Assembly (NCBI RefSeq): GCF_000003815.2
Contig: NC_049980.1
Coordinates: 6,310,659-6,374,658 of the forward strand
Origin: Branchiostoma floridae
Lineage: Eukaryota > Chordata > Leptocardii > Amphioxiformes > Branchiostomatidae
DNA: 64,000 nt
Reading direction: 5' to 3'
This document shows positions 11,720-22,490 of this stretch, one piece after another. Positions within the stretch are counted from its first letter, which is position 1, and each line of letters opens with the position of its first letter. The notes beneath the pieces were generated by a model that was given only the letters and a program-made list of their open reading frames with translations, did not search any database and was not told the DNA's origin. A program made the position numbers and the translations under genes.

Positions 11720-12255
11720 TTCATAGATAGGGAATCATCTTTTCGTGTTTTCCATATGTTTTGTTGTCTTGATGATCATACTTCAACATCTTCATATTCC
11801 AGTTATGAAAAAAGCATTACACACATCTAATGTTGAATTGGTCGCTGTACAGTCGCTCAGCGATCGCCGCCCAGTGTAAAATTAGCCTATCTCAACAGAA
11901 GACGTATGTTGATTGAACCTCGATATTTAAGCCTTTCACAAGCCATACATTACAGTGATCCCCACTGTAGTGATAATTTCACGGTGGATTGTTCACTGTA
12001 ATTTTCCCTCCCCCTCGCGCCCCACTCCCTCTTCTATCAAAGTCGTACAATTGGTACAGAGCGACAAAAGGAAAACGCCAAGTCACCGCCCCCTCACTGT
12101 ACCTAATGCTCACTGCAGTCATTTACCGGATAATGTACCGAGACAGTCGGAGGGATGTGCAAAGGTCACCTCTGTCCGCTGGGACGGTGCTCTAGTACAC
12201 TCTCTGCATTCTAAGAGGAATGAGAGGGAATGTTGGGGAGAAACATCTATTCTGG
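11720..12255. other. No supported gene
   Basis: No recognisable exon. The long + strand frames starting at 11955 and 11989 have no domain and run into the pyrimidine tract. Confidence 0.35.
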
Positions 12256-12540
12256 CTATAGTTTCATCCCCCCCCCCTCCCTTGTGTTTTCTTTTTCTTT
12301 CTTTTCTCCTTCCTTGCTTGACTCATTTCTTAATCTTTTGTTTCTTTCACTCATTCTTACTCTTTCCTTCACTCTTTCTTACTCTCTCTCTCTCCTTGTT
12401 TCTTTATTTCCTTTTCATTTGTTCTCTTTATCTTTTTCTTTCATTCCTTACCTTCTTTCTTTCTTGTTTTCTTATATCCATTCTTTTTTCTTTCCCTTTA
12501 TCCTCTTTCTACTTTCTTCTTTTTCTCTATCTATCCTCTT

Positions 12541-12628
<88 letters not shown>

Positions 12629-12640
12629 TCGTCCTCTCTT
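12256..12640. repeat. Pyrimidine tract / (CTTT)n microsatellite
   Basis: A near-pure C/T strand of about 370 bp. It has a clean (CTTT)n core at about 12545-12630 and a C-homopolymer near 12270. The 235- and 147-codon 'proteins' read across it (Phe/Leu/Ser strings) are artefacts. Mirror-repeat polypyrimidine DNA of this kind can form triplex structures. Confidence 0.95.
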
Positions 12641-13439
12641 TCCATATCTATATGCAAGTTAGCATACGCTTGAGAAGATAATGGTTCCCTCTCGGCCCCT
12701 TAGGCTTCGTACGATAGATGTACCTTATCCACTGCACCGCTGTGGCATTCTTAGCACTTAAGCCTTCAATATTTCACTTGCTCGCCAATCCTATAGATTT
12801 TACCGTCATGTTTTGTACAGGGTATTCATACGTGTGATATATTGGGGCAGGTTACCACACTTACAGTCCCGTTACATAAATCTTCGCCGTTCGTGTTTGT
12901 CAATGTTAAATGCAGTAAAACATTCGTCTTTCACGACTACGGAAAACAGTATACGACACATTTCACAATAAATGCCGTAAATCGTCAGGCAGATTTGCGG
13001 CAGAGTCCCCAACTGGAAAAGTCGATCTAGTGACAGAAATCAGATGTCATTCTTTGTCCGGCATGAAGAGAAGAATCTTCTAGTAAAGCTCTCAGCGAGT
13101 TGTAATATGCATGGGATAAAGCTCTGTATCATTTGGCGGCTAAATTTGCCTTTTTGTCGATGGTTATCTAAAGAACTGCATTCCTGCACGCTTCAGCTTG
13201 ACAGTTTTTCTTTATATTCAATATCGACTATCATCCAACGGCGGCTGAAAATGGCCATTTGCTGTGAGCGCATATCAGTAATAAAAATGAGGTCTTTATT
13301 TGCCTTATAGACATTCCTACTATCTTTCTCTGTAACATGTGACACGTTTGAGAGTCCTATCACGAATGCAGTGGATTTATAAACTTTCTTCATTGAATAA
13401 TCGAATTAGTTGTTGACTTACATAATTAGTATTTCATTA
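12641..13439. other. Intergenic, nothing recognised
   Basis: Short frames only. No splice-supported exon or repeat. Confidence 0.35.
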
Positions 13440-13592
13440 TGTGCGTTATCAGTTAGGCTATGTAACGTTACATATAAAACTCAGGATCCATCAAATGCTT
13501 CTCGAGTTATGCTGTTCACAGGTATGCTGACAGACGCACACACACGCACACACACAAATACACCCCACCCAAAATATAACCTTGGCAAAGCC
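13440..13592 (+). repeat. Dispersed short element, diverged copy
   Basis: TTCTCGAGTTATGCTGTTCA, then ACAGACGC and a CA-rich stretch, ending in AACCTTGGCAAAGCCAAAGG. It has the same layout (block, CA run, terminal hairpin) as 9225-9493. Confidence 0.5.
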
Positions 13593-14330
13593 AAAGGTAA
13601 AATGGGGAGGGGTGGTTTTCTTAGCTTGCTATGCTGAAAAATGGCGCGGCCTTCACCCGAGACGGGTCGGTCTCTCTTCTTCTGCTTAACTTAACATCCA
13701 TCTTCTACTGAGCATGAATAAGACATGAAGAAGTGAAGCGTGTGTATTTCTTCCTGGGAGCTTGCAGGGGGATTGGTTGTACTCCTTTAGGTGCTCATAA
13801 AAATGGTAGTTTGACGCAGTGATGCAGGCCGTTTACGTGCTCTAAAAGAAAATTACATATCTTGACCAGAGAAAGAGTTGCATTTAGTTTACGACACCGT
13901 GTTGGGAATGTTTTGTAAAATAGCCATTGGGAGATTTCGCTAAGTGAAAATATTCCTCCTTTTTACGGTCTATATTAGGCCATGTTGATTTGATTATATG
14001 GATAGCATCCTCGCGCGCATCAATTTTCAGCCGTTTTCAAAATTCAAGTTTTTTACTTCCCTGTAAGATTTTAAAATTTCACTTCATTGTAAAATGAAAA
14101 AGTTTTTTACTTCACTGTAAAATTTTAAGATTTTACTTCATTGTCAAATCGTACAAATCAGCTGAAAAATGAGCAAATATATGCCGTAAATTGCAAAACA
14201 AATATCGAAAAGCGGCCACTAATGTCTAAAAAAATGCCTAAGTCTGTCCCAAAGTAAACGAAAATAAAATATATGAAAGAACGAAACTAGTTAACTAAGG
14301 AATCTGTTCGACATACTGGTTCTAAATGTG
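13593..14330. other. Intergenic with a short AT-rich tandem patch
   Basis: At about 14045-14150 the motif TTTTTACTTCACTGTAAAAT recurs roughly four times with drift. Nothing coding is recognised. Confidence 0.4.
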
Positions 14331-14369
14331 AGTTCAACCCTCCTGACAAGTGGTCAGGAGGGTTGAACT
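14331..14369. repeat. Perfect 17-bp inverted repeat (hairpin)
   Basis: Arms AGTTCAACCCTCCTGAC and GTCAGGAGGGTTGAACT are perfectly complementary with a 5-nt AAGTG loop. No T-run follows, so it is not a typical terminator. It may be the tip of a fold-back element or simply a cruciform-prone palindrome. Confidence 0.9.
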
Positions 14370-14404
14370 GGGTTGAGATTTCATAATAAAGGCAACATTT
14401 TGGG

Positions 14405-14500
14405 CTAAACTTTTTATTCGCACGCTTGCATCAGTCTTGGGGTTCCGAGGGGATGTCATCCATATCACCCAATCAACATGGCCGTACTAGGTGCGATTGT
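14405..14500 (+). repeat. Dispersed ~90-bp repeat (GGATGTCATCCATAT block)
   Basis: TTTTTATTCGCACGCTTGCA, TTGGGGTTCCGAGGGGATGT, CATCCATATCACCCAATCAA, CATGGCC. Recognisable relatives lie at 27150-27240, 48155-48215, 20920-20990 and, inverted, near 8405-8470, 13985-14025 and 20340-20400. It is probably one end of a dispersed transposon. Confidence 0.6.
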
Positions 14501-14865
14501 GCGTCATTGAGCCTTTCGGGTTTCCCGTTGCCGTCTGTGATTGGTCACATGAAGCGTCGTATGTAAATCCGGGATTTCGTCACTACCAGCCTGCTGCAGC
14601 TCTTTTGGGCCCCATTAGGGACTTTTCAGAAATTTGATCTGAAATATCTGGGGCATGACGTCAGAGAACTGTGGGGATATGAGTACCAGATAGAAATGTA
14701 TATTCATAATACGCTTTGATTATCTGATATTATCTATGGCGATATTCTTCGAAATTTCTATCATAAAATATGCAAGAAAAAGTCAAGTTAATGCGCTAAA
14801 TCTTTGCCATGACCCGTACATAGCCAGATGTAACCACAATATACAAATATAGGTCAATCTCATTC
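14501..14865. other. Intergenic; one CRE 8-mer
   Basis: TGACGTCA at 14656-14663. Otherwise nothing is recognised. Confidence 0.3.
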
Positions 14866-14905
14866 ATTCATTCATTCATTCATTCATTCATTCATTCATT
14901 CATTT
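14866..14905. repeat. (ATTC)n microsatellite
   Basis: Tetranucleotide run followed by degenerate CATTCAT/CCATCCAT sequence to about 14985 and a short TTTC run near 15040-15065. Confidence 0.95.
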
Positions 14906-15065
14906 GTTCGTTATTTCGTTCATATATTCGTTCTCCCGTTCATCCATCCATACACCCACGCATTCATCCATCTATCAATTCATTTATTATATTTCAGCCA
15001 TACCATAGGTATGGTGAAATATATTGTATTCGTAATGTTTCTTTCTTTCTTCTTTCTTTCTTTCT

Positions 15066-15647
15066 CCTGTCAAATCTTCGGAACACGGTATCTCCGTTGT
15101 TCCTGAACCGATTGACTTGAAATTTGACACAAGGGTAGAGTGGGTCAATATCCCCAGACGTTTTTTTCATTTTTTTCATATCTACCTTTAAAATGATTTT
15201 ATTAAGGTTTTTTGGTCATCTTAAGACCAAAACTGTATATTTGGGCCCCCTGTACCCTGGTATTATAACCGAATGAGCTGAAATTTGTCACAGATGTGCT
15301 TTGATAATTCCCCCATACAAATTCAATACCACTTTTGGTGTACAGTATAACGAAATGCTTATTTTTGCGATTTTTTGGTCATTTTTTGACCAAAAAAGGA
15401 CACTTTTGGCTCCTGTACCTTGGTTTTAGAACCGGATGACCTGAAATTTAGTATAGGAGTGCCCTAGACATATGCGCACATGGATTCATTAACAGTTGAG
15501 GCATACAGTACAACAAAATGCTTAATTTTACGATTATTTGGCCATTTTATGACCAAAAAGTACACTTTTGGCTCTTGTGCTCTGGTTTTAAAACCAAATG
15601 ACCTAAATTTTGGAAGCTTGTGCTGGCAGGGCCCTTGAAATGACACA
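15066..15647. repeat. Satellite with ~162-bp unit
   Basis: The anchor 'GAAATTT' occurs at about 15119, 15282, 15442 and 15604, at a spacing of 160-163 bp. Each unit holds an ACCGGATGACCTGAAATTT-type block, a TTTTTGGTCATTTTTTGACC inverted pair and a TTTGGCTCCTGTACC block. The array runs into the gap at 15648. Confidence 0.85.
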
Positions 15648-15898
15648 NNNNNNNNNNNNNNNNNNNNNNNNNNNNNNNNNNNNNNNNNNNNNNNNNNNNN
15701 NNNNNNNNNNNNNNNNNNNNNNNNNNNNNNNNNNNNNNNNNNNNNNNNNNNNNNNNNNNNNNNNNNNNNNNNNNNNNNNNNNNNNNNNNNNNNNNNNNNN
15801 NNNNNNNNNNNNNNNNNNNNNNNNNNNNNNNNNNNNNNNNNNNNNNNNNNNNNNNNNNNNNNNNNNNNNNNNNNNNNNNNNNNNNNNNNNNNNNNNNN
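15648..15898. other. Assembly gap (251 N)
   Basis: Undetermined bases lying inside tandem satellites on both sides. The gap was probably caused by the repeats. Confidence 1.
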
Positions 15899-16650
15899 CG
15901 GAGGGGGTTCTTTTTTTTAAAATTCATCCTCGGACTGGTGAAGTCTTCAAGTGGGGTGTATTTTTGGACAGGTCTATTTTGCAGTTTTACAGAAGGTGTG
16001 CTGGAAGAGTCTATTCTCGCACGGAGGGGGGATTTTTTTAAATTCATATTTTGGACTTTGGTGACTTCTAGTTTGTCAAAGTCTTTCAGCAGGGTTATTT
16101 TGGACTGGTCTAATTTGCAATTTTAAATGGGTGTGCTGGAAGAGTCCATTCTTGCATGGAGGGGGGATTTTTTAAAAATCTATTGGCTTTTTTTTAAATC
16201 CATTTTTGGGACTTCAGTGATTATGTCAAAGTCCTATTTTAGCGGATGTATTTTTGGACTGCTCTACTTTACATGGAAGAATCCATTTTTTGCACACGGA
16301 AGGGGGATTTTTTCAAATTCAGTTTGGACGGGTGGTGATGATTCAAAATTCAATTTTTAGTGGAAGTGTTTTTAGACTGGTCTATTATACCTTTTCATGC
16401 ACTGGGACCTTTTTTGCTGAATTCAATTTTGGATTTGGTTTCTTATTCAAAAGGCCAAGGTTTCAGTGGGAGTATTTCTGGACTGGTCTATTGTGCAAAT
16501 TCACATAGGGTGCACTGGAGTCCATTCTTGAAGTTGAACGGGGGAATTTTGTAAGATTCATTTTTGGGTTAAACCGCCATTAGTAAAAGTGATTTTTCAA
16601 ATGGGTGATTTTGAAATAGTCTATTGTTGCATGGGGAGGGAGATGGCTGA
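15899..16650. repeat. Second, unrelated satellite (~105-155-bp unit)
   Basis: The block GGACTGGTCTATTTTGCA recurs, with changes, near 15967, 16105, 16256, 16375 and 16480. GGAAGAGTCCATTCTTGCA and GGAGGGGGGATTTTTT blocks lie between the copies. Units vary in length and are more diverged towards the right. The sequence is unlike the 162-bp satellite on the other side of the gap. The overlapping short frames are artefacts. Confidence 0.8.
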
Positions 16651-17397
16651 AATATGCTGTATTTGCTCTCAAGCAAATGTCGGCCTTTCTAGTTTATTCA
16701 ATAGATTAATGAAATCTATGTGAAATGCGGCTTGTTGATTCTGTTTTTTAATAGTGAGGGCCCTTCTACAAGCTTCCCGTCTTATACAAGAATTTAAAAC
16801 TGCCCATGCAATGAGAAAATTACCATTGGTTTGATTTGAACACTTGGGTCACATTTCAAGTTTTCAATTTTGCCCGCTCCTTCTCCAATTATTTATGGCG
16901 TTGTTATGTACCATTTCAAAAAAGATCAATGAATAACAGGTTAATGAACTTTCGCCTGGATTATATAGGCCATGGCGTGAGAGTAAAGGTGATAAAATCT
17001 TATTATGGCATCTCAGCGAGAGATATAAAAACCTATTACCCTATTGATCCTATGATTTATAGTTTGTATTCTGAATATAAAATTGCCGATGCCATCAACG
17101 GTATTCTCGAGAACTTTTTTCCCATCAAAATCACATTATTTTTTCACTTGCTTTGTTCATTGTCTGACTCGAGCTCAAAGGCATATATTCACATGCACCG
17201 ATATACATATATAAAAGAAATGAACGGCAGTATTCACAACTATCATAGACTACGTACTGCATTCGAAAGCATTCATCTGATTATAAAGCATGCATTGTAT
17301 ATCTTCGACATACGGGGCAAACGCCCCATCGTATGAATCGTTCGTATGATTCGGATAACGAGTTTTCAATATGTTGATGTATATATTAATCTAAATA
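16651..17397. other. No supported gene; diverged repeat shared with 17790-17960
   Basis: A 166-codon open frame (16836-17336) has no recognisable domain. The stretch CATGGCGTGAGAG to CCTATTACCCTATTG (about 16970-17065) is a diverged copy of 17808-17900, which suggests a degraded repeat rather than a gene. Confidence 0.4.
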
Positions 17398-17620
17398 AGG
17401 GATGTCCCTGTAGCTCAATCGGTAGTAGCAGGACATTTGAAGTTCCTGGTCATTTCTGAGTTGGTAACTCCGCTTCAAATTCTGAGAGGCATCTTGGTTG
17501 GGGCTGCACTAGTCTTTCGGAAGGGACGTAAAATGGTGGTGGAAGGGCTACCAACCTCTCTGTGCAAACCCAGTTAAAGACTGAAATATGCGCAATTATC
17601 TTTAAAAAGGGGAAATAATG
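17398..17620 (+). mobile_element. tRNA-like SINE, copy 1
   Basis: It begins GGGATGTCCCTGTAGCTCAA then TCGGTAG, a good match to the polymerase III A box of a tRNA. Further on are the blocks GGTTGGGGCTGCACTAGTCT and TTTCGGAAGGGACGTAAAA. The same layout is found inverted at 18240-18405 and at 30073-30255. The B-box region (GCTTCAAATTCTG) is degenerate, so it is not a working tRNA gene. Confidence 0.7.
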
Positions 17621-18239
17621 ATCTGTGAAACCCTTGTAAAATGTATTTTCTCGCTACTTAACATGTAATTATCGGCTGTATTTAACACTGGAAATAAAGG
17701 TGTTTGAATATAACCTACGTGCCACTAGGAACTACGGGGGTCTGAACAATCACAATAAGATCAATAAGATAAAAATCAATAAAATCTCACCTGAAATATT
17801 CAGGCCATGACGTGACATGAATCGCAATAAAATATGATCTATGCCCGAGAGAAAACAGCCTATTATCGTATCAGAAATCGATATTATGATTTAAAGTCTA
17901 TATCTTAGACAAAAATCAAGACAGATTGCAGACCAAGTTAATGGTGCCCGCGAGAGCCGTTACTGATTAAACTTACATTCAACATTTATCTAGTTTGAAA
18001 TTGATATGATAGATTTAAATATTGTACACAAAAAGCCACTACTGTATTCAATTTGTCAAAGGCTTCATCATGATATATTGTCTTAATAATGAGTTACATT
18101 TATTCATTTTCATATTAATATTAATCAGGTGTTAAGTCTTAGTGCCTGGTGGCACTAGAGCAGCAAGTTTTTTTTGCTGTTTCAGTAGCAGGGTATATTC
18201 TAAGTTACAGTGAGGTATAGTTAGCGATTCCCCTTTAAC
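17621..18239. other. Intergenic; diverged repeat, nothing coding
   Basis: Includes the counterpart of the 16970-17065 repeat at about 17808-17900. No gene is recognised. Confidence 0.35.
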
Positions 18240-18405
18240 GTGCTTGAGGCATCTTCTGAAACAAGGAACCCTGATTTTCCGAAAGACGAGTGCAACCCCA
18301 ACCAATATGCCCTACCGGTATTTCCCAGTTTCCTACTGGAACCGGAATTGGAACCAGGAGCACAACTGTGAGACTGCTACCAGTTGAGCTACAGTGGGAT
18401 TGAAA
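18240..18405 (-). mobile_element. tRNA-like SINE, copy 2 (inverted)
   Basis: On the minus strand it reads ATCCCACTGTAGCTCAACTG, GTAGCAGTCTCACAGTTG, CCTGGTTCCAATTCCGGTTC, then TTGGTTGGGGTTGCACTCGT and CTTTCGGAA. The A box and the GGTTGGGG...CTTTCGGAA block match copies 1 and 3. Confidence 0.7.
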
Positions 18406-19270
18406 ATGACACCAGACGTACACTCAACGTACGAGGGGAGATCAATAAGTCATCAGCCTCACCCAGAAATAATAAGCACAACTCAGATTTCGAAGCATAG
18501 ATGTCAAGTATAATGTCTTATATTAATGTGTACCAAAATTCAAATCATTTTGAACATCAATTTGCAGGCGACACCCAGTAACGTAAGGTAAGGGAGAACT
18601 TCCGAGAAGGAAAAAAACGTGGATAATTGACCTGCGACCTGATCAGTGTGCGCGTCAACTTGCGCTGCTGGAAGTCAGACAGTCACTTCTTTCTGCTTGA
18701 AATCGGAAGACAATCATTATCAAACATTTTGACAATGTCTTACTTTAATAACAAAGGATTTACAGCATGTGCAACTCGACCCACACATGTCTGATCACAA
18801 TTCATCCTTGTTTTTCTCGCCACTTACCTTCTAATTTGCAAGAAAACAAATGCCGGGAAAGTAATGACTGCAATGATTTGAAATTTGGAAGATATTGACA
18901 AAACGCTTCATACTATGAATTTGTGGCTCAAAATTTGAGTTATGCTTATTATTTCTGGCCGAGGCCAAGGACTTATTGATCACCCCTCTTACTACCACTT
19001 CAAACCTAGTGACATCTCTCAAGGTCACTTTACGCGTACAAAAAGGACCCAAAACGCACAAAGTGCATCAGGAAAATTGAGTATCAAGGTGTCCAAATCC
19101 AACCGTCAGGCAGTGTTCACCAAAGTGCGCAGACATCGATTTTCGGACTCAGGTGGATTTTACCCGGCAATATTTGTTAGAGGGTTTAGTTCTCTGTGAG
19201 TCGGCACGTGATTATCGAACATGTGTGTGCCCCGCGACAGTCTACCACCGCCTGACGTGCGACAGTGCAC
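18406..19270. other. Intergenic, nothing recognised
   Basis: Short frames without domains or splice support. Confidence 0.35.
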
Positions 19271-19697
19271 ACGTACTCCTAGCCTGGTTACCAAACCCCA
19301 GCCCGATCTCAAGTATCTATCGTGCAGGGGTCTGGCCGGATCGGATAGGCCGGCTTCTCAATTTTGCCCCTTATAGTGGGCAAAAAACTCCACCAATAGA
19401 ACAGCAGCAGGATCAGCAGGAGGTAATTACACCCCTACCATGATTGGTTAAAGACCCCCAACTGTATTTTTTGAATCCATAACAGTGGCCACCAAGTACC
19501 TGATTCGCTACTGTGATAGCCTGCTGACCAACTGTGGTGTGTTGTAGCTGGCTATCTGTGGTGTGAGTGGTCATAAATCCTAGGTTCTCCTCCCTCTGAT
19601 CAAGGGCCCTCGAGAACATTTCTACAGCCATCCTGCCAGACCCCAACACGAAAGATATTTTTGAGGTTGGGGTATGGTATCCAGGCTAACGTACTCC
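19271..19697. mobile_element. 409-bp TIR element with 9-bp target duplication
   Basis: The element proper is 19280-19688. It begins TAGCCTGGTTACCAAACCCC and ends with the near-inverse GGGGTATGGTATCCAGGCTA. It is flanked on both sides by the identical 9-mer ACGTACTCC (19271-19279 and 19689-19697), a target-site duplication. A 9-bp duplication is typical of Mutator-like (MULE/MuDR) transposons, while hAT elements make 8 bp. It has no transposase frame, so it is non-autonomous. The intact duplication and clean ends suggest a fairly recent insertion. Confidence 0.85.
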
Positions 19698-20014
19698 GGA
19701 CACGTGCACATGCATATCAATGTGCACTGTTCGAAATAAGTTCGTCTGCGATGGCTTGACACATCCCTTTTTCTTTCCTTCTTCTCTTGTATGTACTTTG
19801 AAATGATGTAAAAAAAGATGAAAACAGTGAAAAAACGTCTTGTCTCTCTTGTCTTTCTTTCCTTTTTTAAATGTTTGTTATATCCCCATTAAAAACGGGT
19901 ACAAATGTAGATGAAAGATATTGTATGCTTTATCCGTACGCCAAGTAAAGCTCTTACCAACAAGATTTCCAAAAGTCCTCTGATCCTCTTGAATTCATAT
20001 GACCCAAAGCCTAT
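19698..20014. other. Intergenic, nothing recognised
   Basis: No exon or repeat supported. Confidence 0.35.
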
Positions 20015-20046
20015 GTCACGTGACGATTTCGTTCAGATCACGTGAC
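20015..20046. promoter_or_regulatory. Paired E-boxes (CACGTGAC x2)
   Basis: GTCACGTGAC at 20015-20024 and ATCACGTGAC at 20037-20046 lie 22 bp apart, about two helical turns. Both match the extended E-box bound by USF/MITF-TFE bHLH-zip proteins. No gene start is evident next to them. Confidence 0.45.
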
Positions 20047-20544
20047 AAAGACTCCCGGTCATTCCAACTTGATGAAGAATCGCAAATTTAAAAGAAACAA
20101 GATAACAAAATTTAGCAAACCCACCCACAAACAGACGCAGAAAACTTAAACCTTACAGATTGTACGTGCAGATCTAATTTTATGGACAGCCGAAAACTCA
20201 TTTCACTTGGCCAATGTCGGTCCCGTTGGGCTGGTTCGATTTCGTACGTCGACGTCTTGTAACTCCTATACGCCTTTCTCCATGAAACCCCTGTTGGCTA
20301 CTTCCTGACTCCTGAACTTCTGCAAAACCATCTGTCATAAGGCTGCACTGGCTTAATTTTATGGATGACATCCGCGCGCGCATTTATTTTCGCCTGTTCT
20401 GAAAAAAAAACTGTGGCCACATGTTACACAATAGCACTGAAACCCTGGTCAGGAATCAAAATTTCATGCTTGCCAGAGGATCTGGTCTCCAGGGTAAAGG
20501 GATCACTTGGTCAGGACATGGGGCCGGTTCAGTTTAGTTTAGTT
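20047..20544. other. Intergenic; fragment of the GGATGTCATC dispersed repeat (minus)
   Basis: TTAATTTTATGGATGACATC near 20354 is the inverted form of the block at 14450. Nothing else is recognised. Confidence 0.35.
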
Positions 20545-20761
20545 TAGTGCAAAACGGGGTCCTTCTGATCTTTTGCATAAATTATGATGATGAGCTGGAA
20601 TTAGCAACACATTAACATCTCAAAATATTCCTCTTACATTGACGAAGCAATGTATGTACAATGATTACCGATAAGAATTGGAACTGAGATTCTATGAACA
20701 AAACATTTTGGGGTCCTTTTGGACCCCACTTGGTCATTTTAGTCGGGTGCTTGAGGGTTAA
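20545..20761. mobile_element. Right-end fragment of a piggyBac-like MITE
   Basis: TTTTGCATAAATTATGATGA, TTTTGGGGTCC, TTTGGACCCC and the terminal GCTTGAGGGTTAA match the right end of the complete element at 46527-47497 (TTTTGCATAAATTATGATGA, GGTTTGAGGGTTAA). The left part is missing. Confidence 0.65.
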
Positions 20762-21744
20762 ACAAGAATGGTAATATCAGCATAATAGATCTAAAAATAG
20801 CGACGATTGTCTCTTACAGTCTAACTGGAGGTGAGCATAAGACAAACCAAGCTTGGGAAAGAAGGGCCGGTCTGGATCTTTAGTCCTGTAGTTTAGCAGC
20901 ATATTTTGCTGGATTATTTTTTCGCCAGGACGCATTAGTTTTGGAGTGTCCAGGGGATGCCACCCATAAAATTAAGCCGGTGTGGCCTAACGGGGTTAAC
21001 CGTTGACACAAAGTCAGTTATTCGGAGTGATCGGCCCCTTGAACCGAATGAAATTCCCATTCAGACCACGATCGCTCGGCACGAAAGTTGACCAAAGATA
21101 GCACCGTATCAAATCCCCTTCGCTCACCTCCGTAAAAAGGTGGGTGCCCCGCGCATACCTGATCCCAGCTCTCGTGTGTCAGCGAAATACGGGGCTGCAA
21201 AAAATCGATGGATTCGATTTCGGTTCGGCAATTTCTCGTGCTGTACCGGTCGGGGACAGTCCATTCATTTTGTTGTTAATGTAAAATATGGAGCATGCAA
21301 GAAAGTATACCGGCGAGTTTAGTTTTGGAAAAGCCGAAAGGCAATGAAAAAATTAACGTTAAACAACCCAGTGCAGAAGGCAAAGTTATCAGTGGTAGTT
21401 GAAAGACCATGCTTTTATATAGTATACATGCTAGGATGTGGGGGAAGTCTAGTTTCCTCCAATTAGCTACTTCTGTGCCTTCCTGAAATCGAATGAAATG
21501 TTTTCAGAAAAAAAAGATAATCCAAGAAAAGGCTCTTTTCAGTTGAATACAAACACGTTGCTTGAAACAGCAACCTACGATTCGACATAAAGAGAAACCC
21601 GAAAAAAGTAACATTTACCGCACACAAAGACAATGTTTGAAACGTCCCTATGTTAGCTTAAAGCCCCAGCACACTGGGGACTTAGCTATCCGGTCGGTGG
21701 TAGTCGGACGCTCTGCGCAGTTTGTAGCTAAACGCGTCGCGCAG
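20762..21744. other. Intergenic; one dispersed-repeat fragment
   Basis: 20920-20990 carries the GGGGATGCCACCCATAAAAT form of the dispersed repeat. Nothing coding is recognised. 21650-21740 is CpG-rich. Confidence 0.35.
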
Positions 21745-22030
21745 ACGGACCGTCAGCTAACAGTTGCTGGTCTGTACTCGCTGTGGTGAAGGACCACAAA
21801 TCCAGGTACGTCTTTCTGCCGAAATGTAACTTATGCATTGTATTTTGTGTACTATTTCACCAAATTACATTGCTGGGAGCCCTTTAGTACTTTTCAAAAT
21901 CAGTGTGAACAAACGGTCGGCTAGCTCACAGTTGCTAGTCTGTAACTCGCTGTATGTAGTGAGAAGCCACAAACCCAGCAACGTCATTCTGCCAAAAGAT
22001 AACTTCTACATTCTATTTTGCGTATTTCCT
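21745..22030. repeat. Direct duplication (~110-bp unit, two copies)
   Basis: 21750-21852 and 21910-22027 share ACAGTTGCT[G/A]GTCTGTA, CTCGCTGT, GACCACAAATCCAG/AGCCACAAACCCAG, TTCTGCC and ATTTTG[T/C]GTA. The offset is about 165 bp. Confidence 0.7.
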
Positions 22031-22249
22031 TCATCGCTTTAGGTACCTAATTAAGTGAGAAAAACGACCACATTTACACTTTTATAAGTGTCCACATTGT
22101 AATAGCCACCGGCTAGTTGGGTAATGCTAGATGTATGTCTTTCAACGCAAAATGGTCAGCACCATCCGTTCGTTTGTACTTGCTCGTATGCAATTTCACT
22201 CGCAATGATGAGAAATGGTTAAGTGTACTTTAAATCAGTTAGAGATTGG
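22031..22249. other. Intergenic, nothing recognised
   Basis: No feature is supported. Confidence 0.35.
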
Positions 22250-22490
22250 TAACATTCATCTTTATCCGTGGGGTAACCCATATCTTTTGTTTTGAAAACA
22301 GGATATTCAGGCATATAAAGTCGACGGACAGTGATCTCAAACTGTAATATTTAAAGAAAATACATCAGTGATGACATTTATTGCAATTTGAAACCAAGCG
22401 TCCGTTGACTTGATATCCCTAGATCTAGATACCATGTTTTTAACAGAATAATGTATATAGATTGCTCCTCGGATAAAGGTGAACTACCTT
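22250..22490. mobile_element. Fold-back MITE, family A, copy 4
   Basis: CATCTTTATCCGTGGGGTAA at the left, CGGATAAAGGTGAACTACC at the right, with inner AAAGTCGACGGACAG / CGTTGACTTGATATCCC arms. Slightly longer than the others because of an insertion near the centre. Confidence 0.75.

Noticed and set aside
11244-11830. Open frames made mostly of X
   Set aside because: They cross the run of undetermined bases. The same applies to 15547-16047 and 28044-28256.
11955-12673. 235- and 147-codon Phe/Leu/Ser-rich 'membrane protein' frames and their Lys/Glu antisense
   Set aside because: They are translations of a pyrimidine tract and (CTTT)n microsatellite.
16836-17336. 166-codon open frame
   Set aside because: No recognisable domain or Kozak/splice support, and it contains a diverged repeat shared with 17808-17900.
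17398-17480. A true tRNA gene
   Set aside because: An A-box-like start is present, but the B box is degenerate and no cloverleaf closes. The sequence recurs with a long non-tRNA tail, so it is a SINE.
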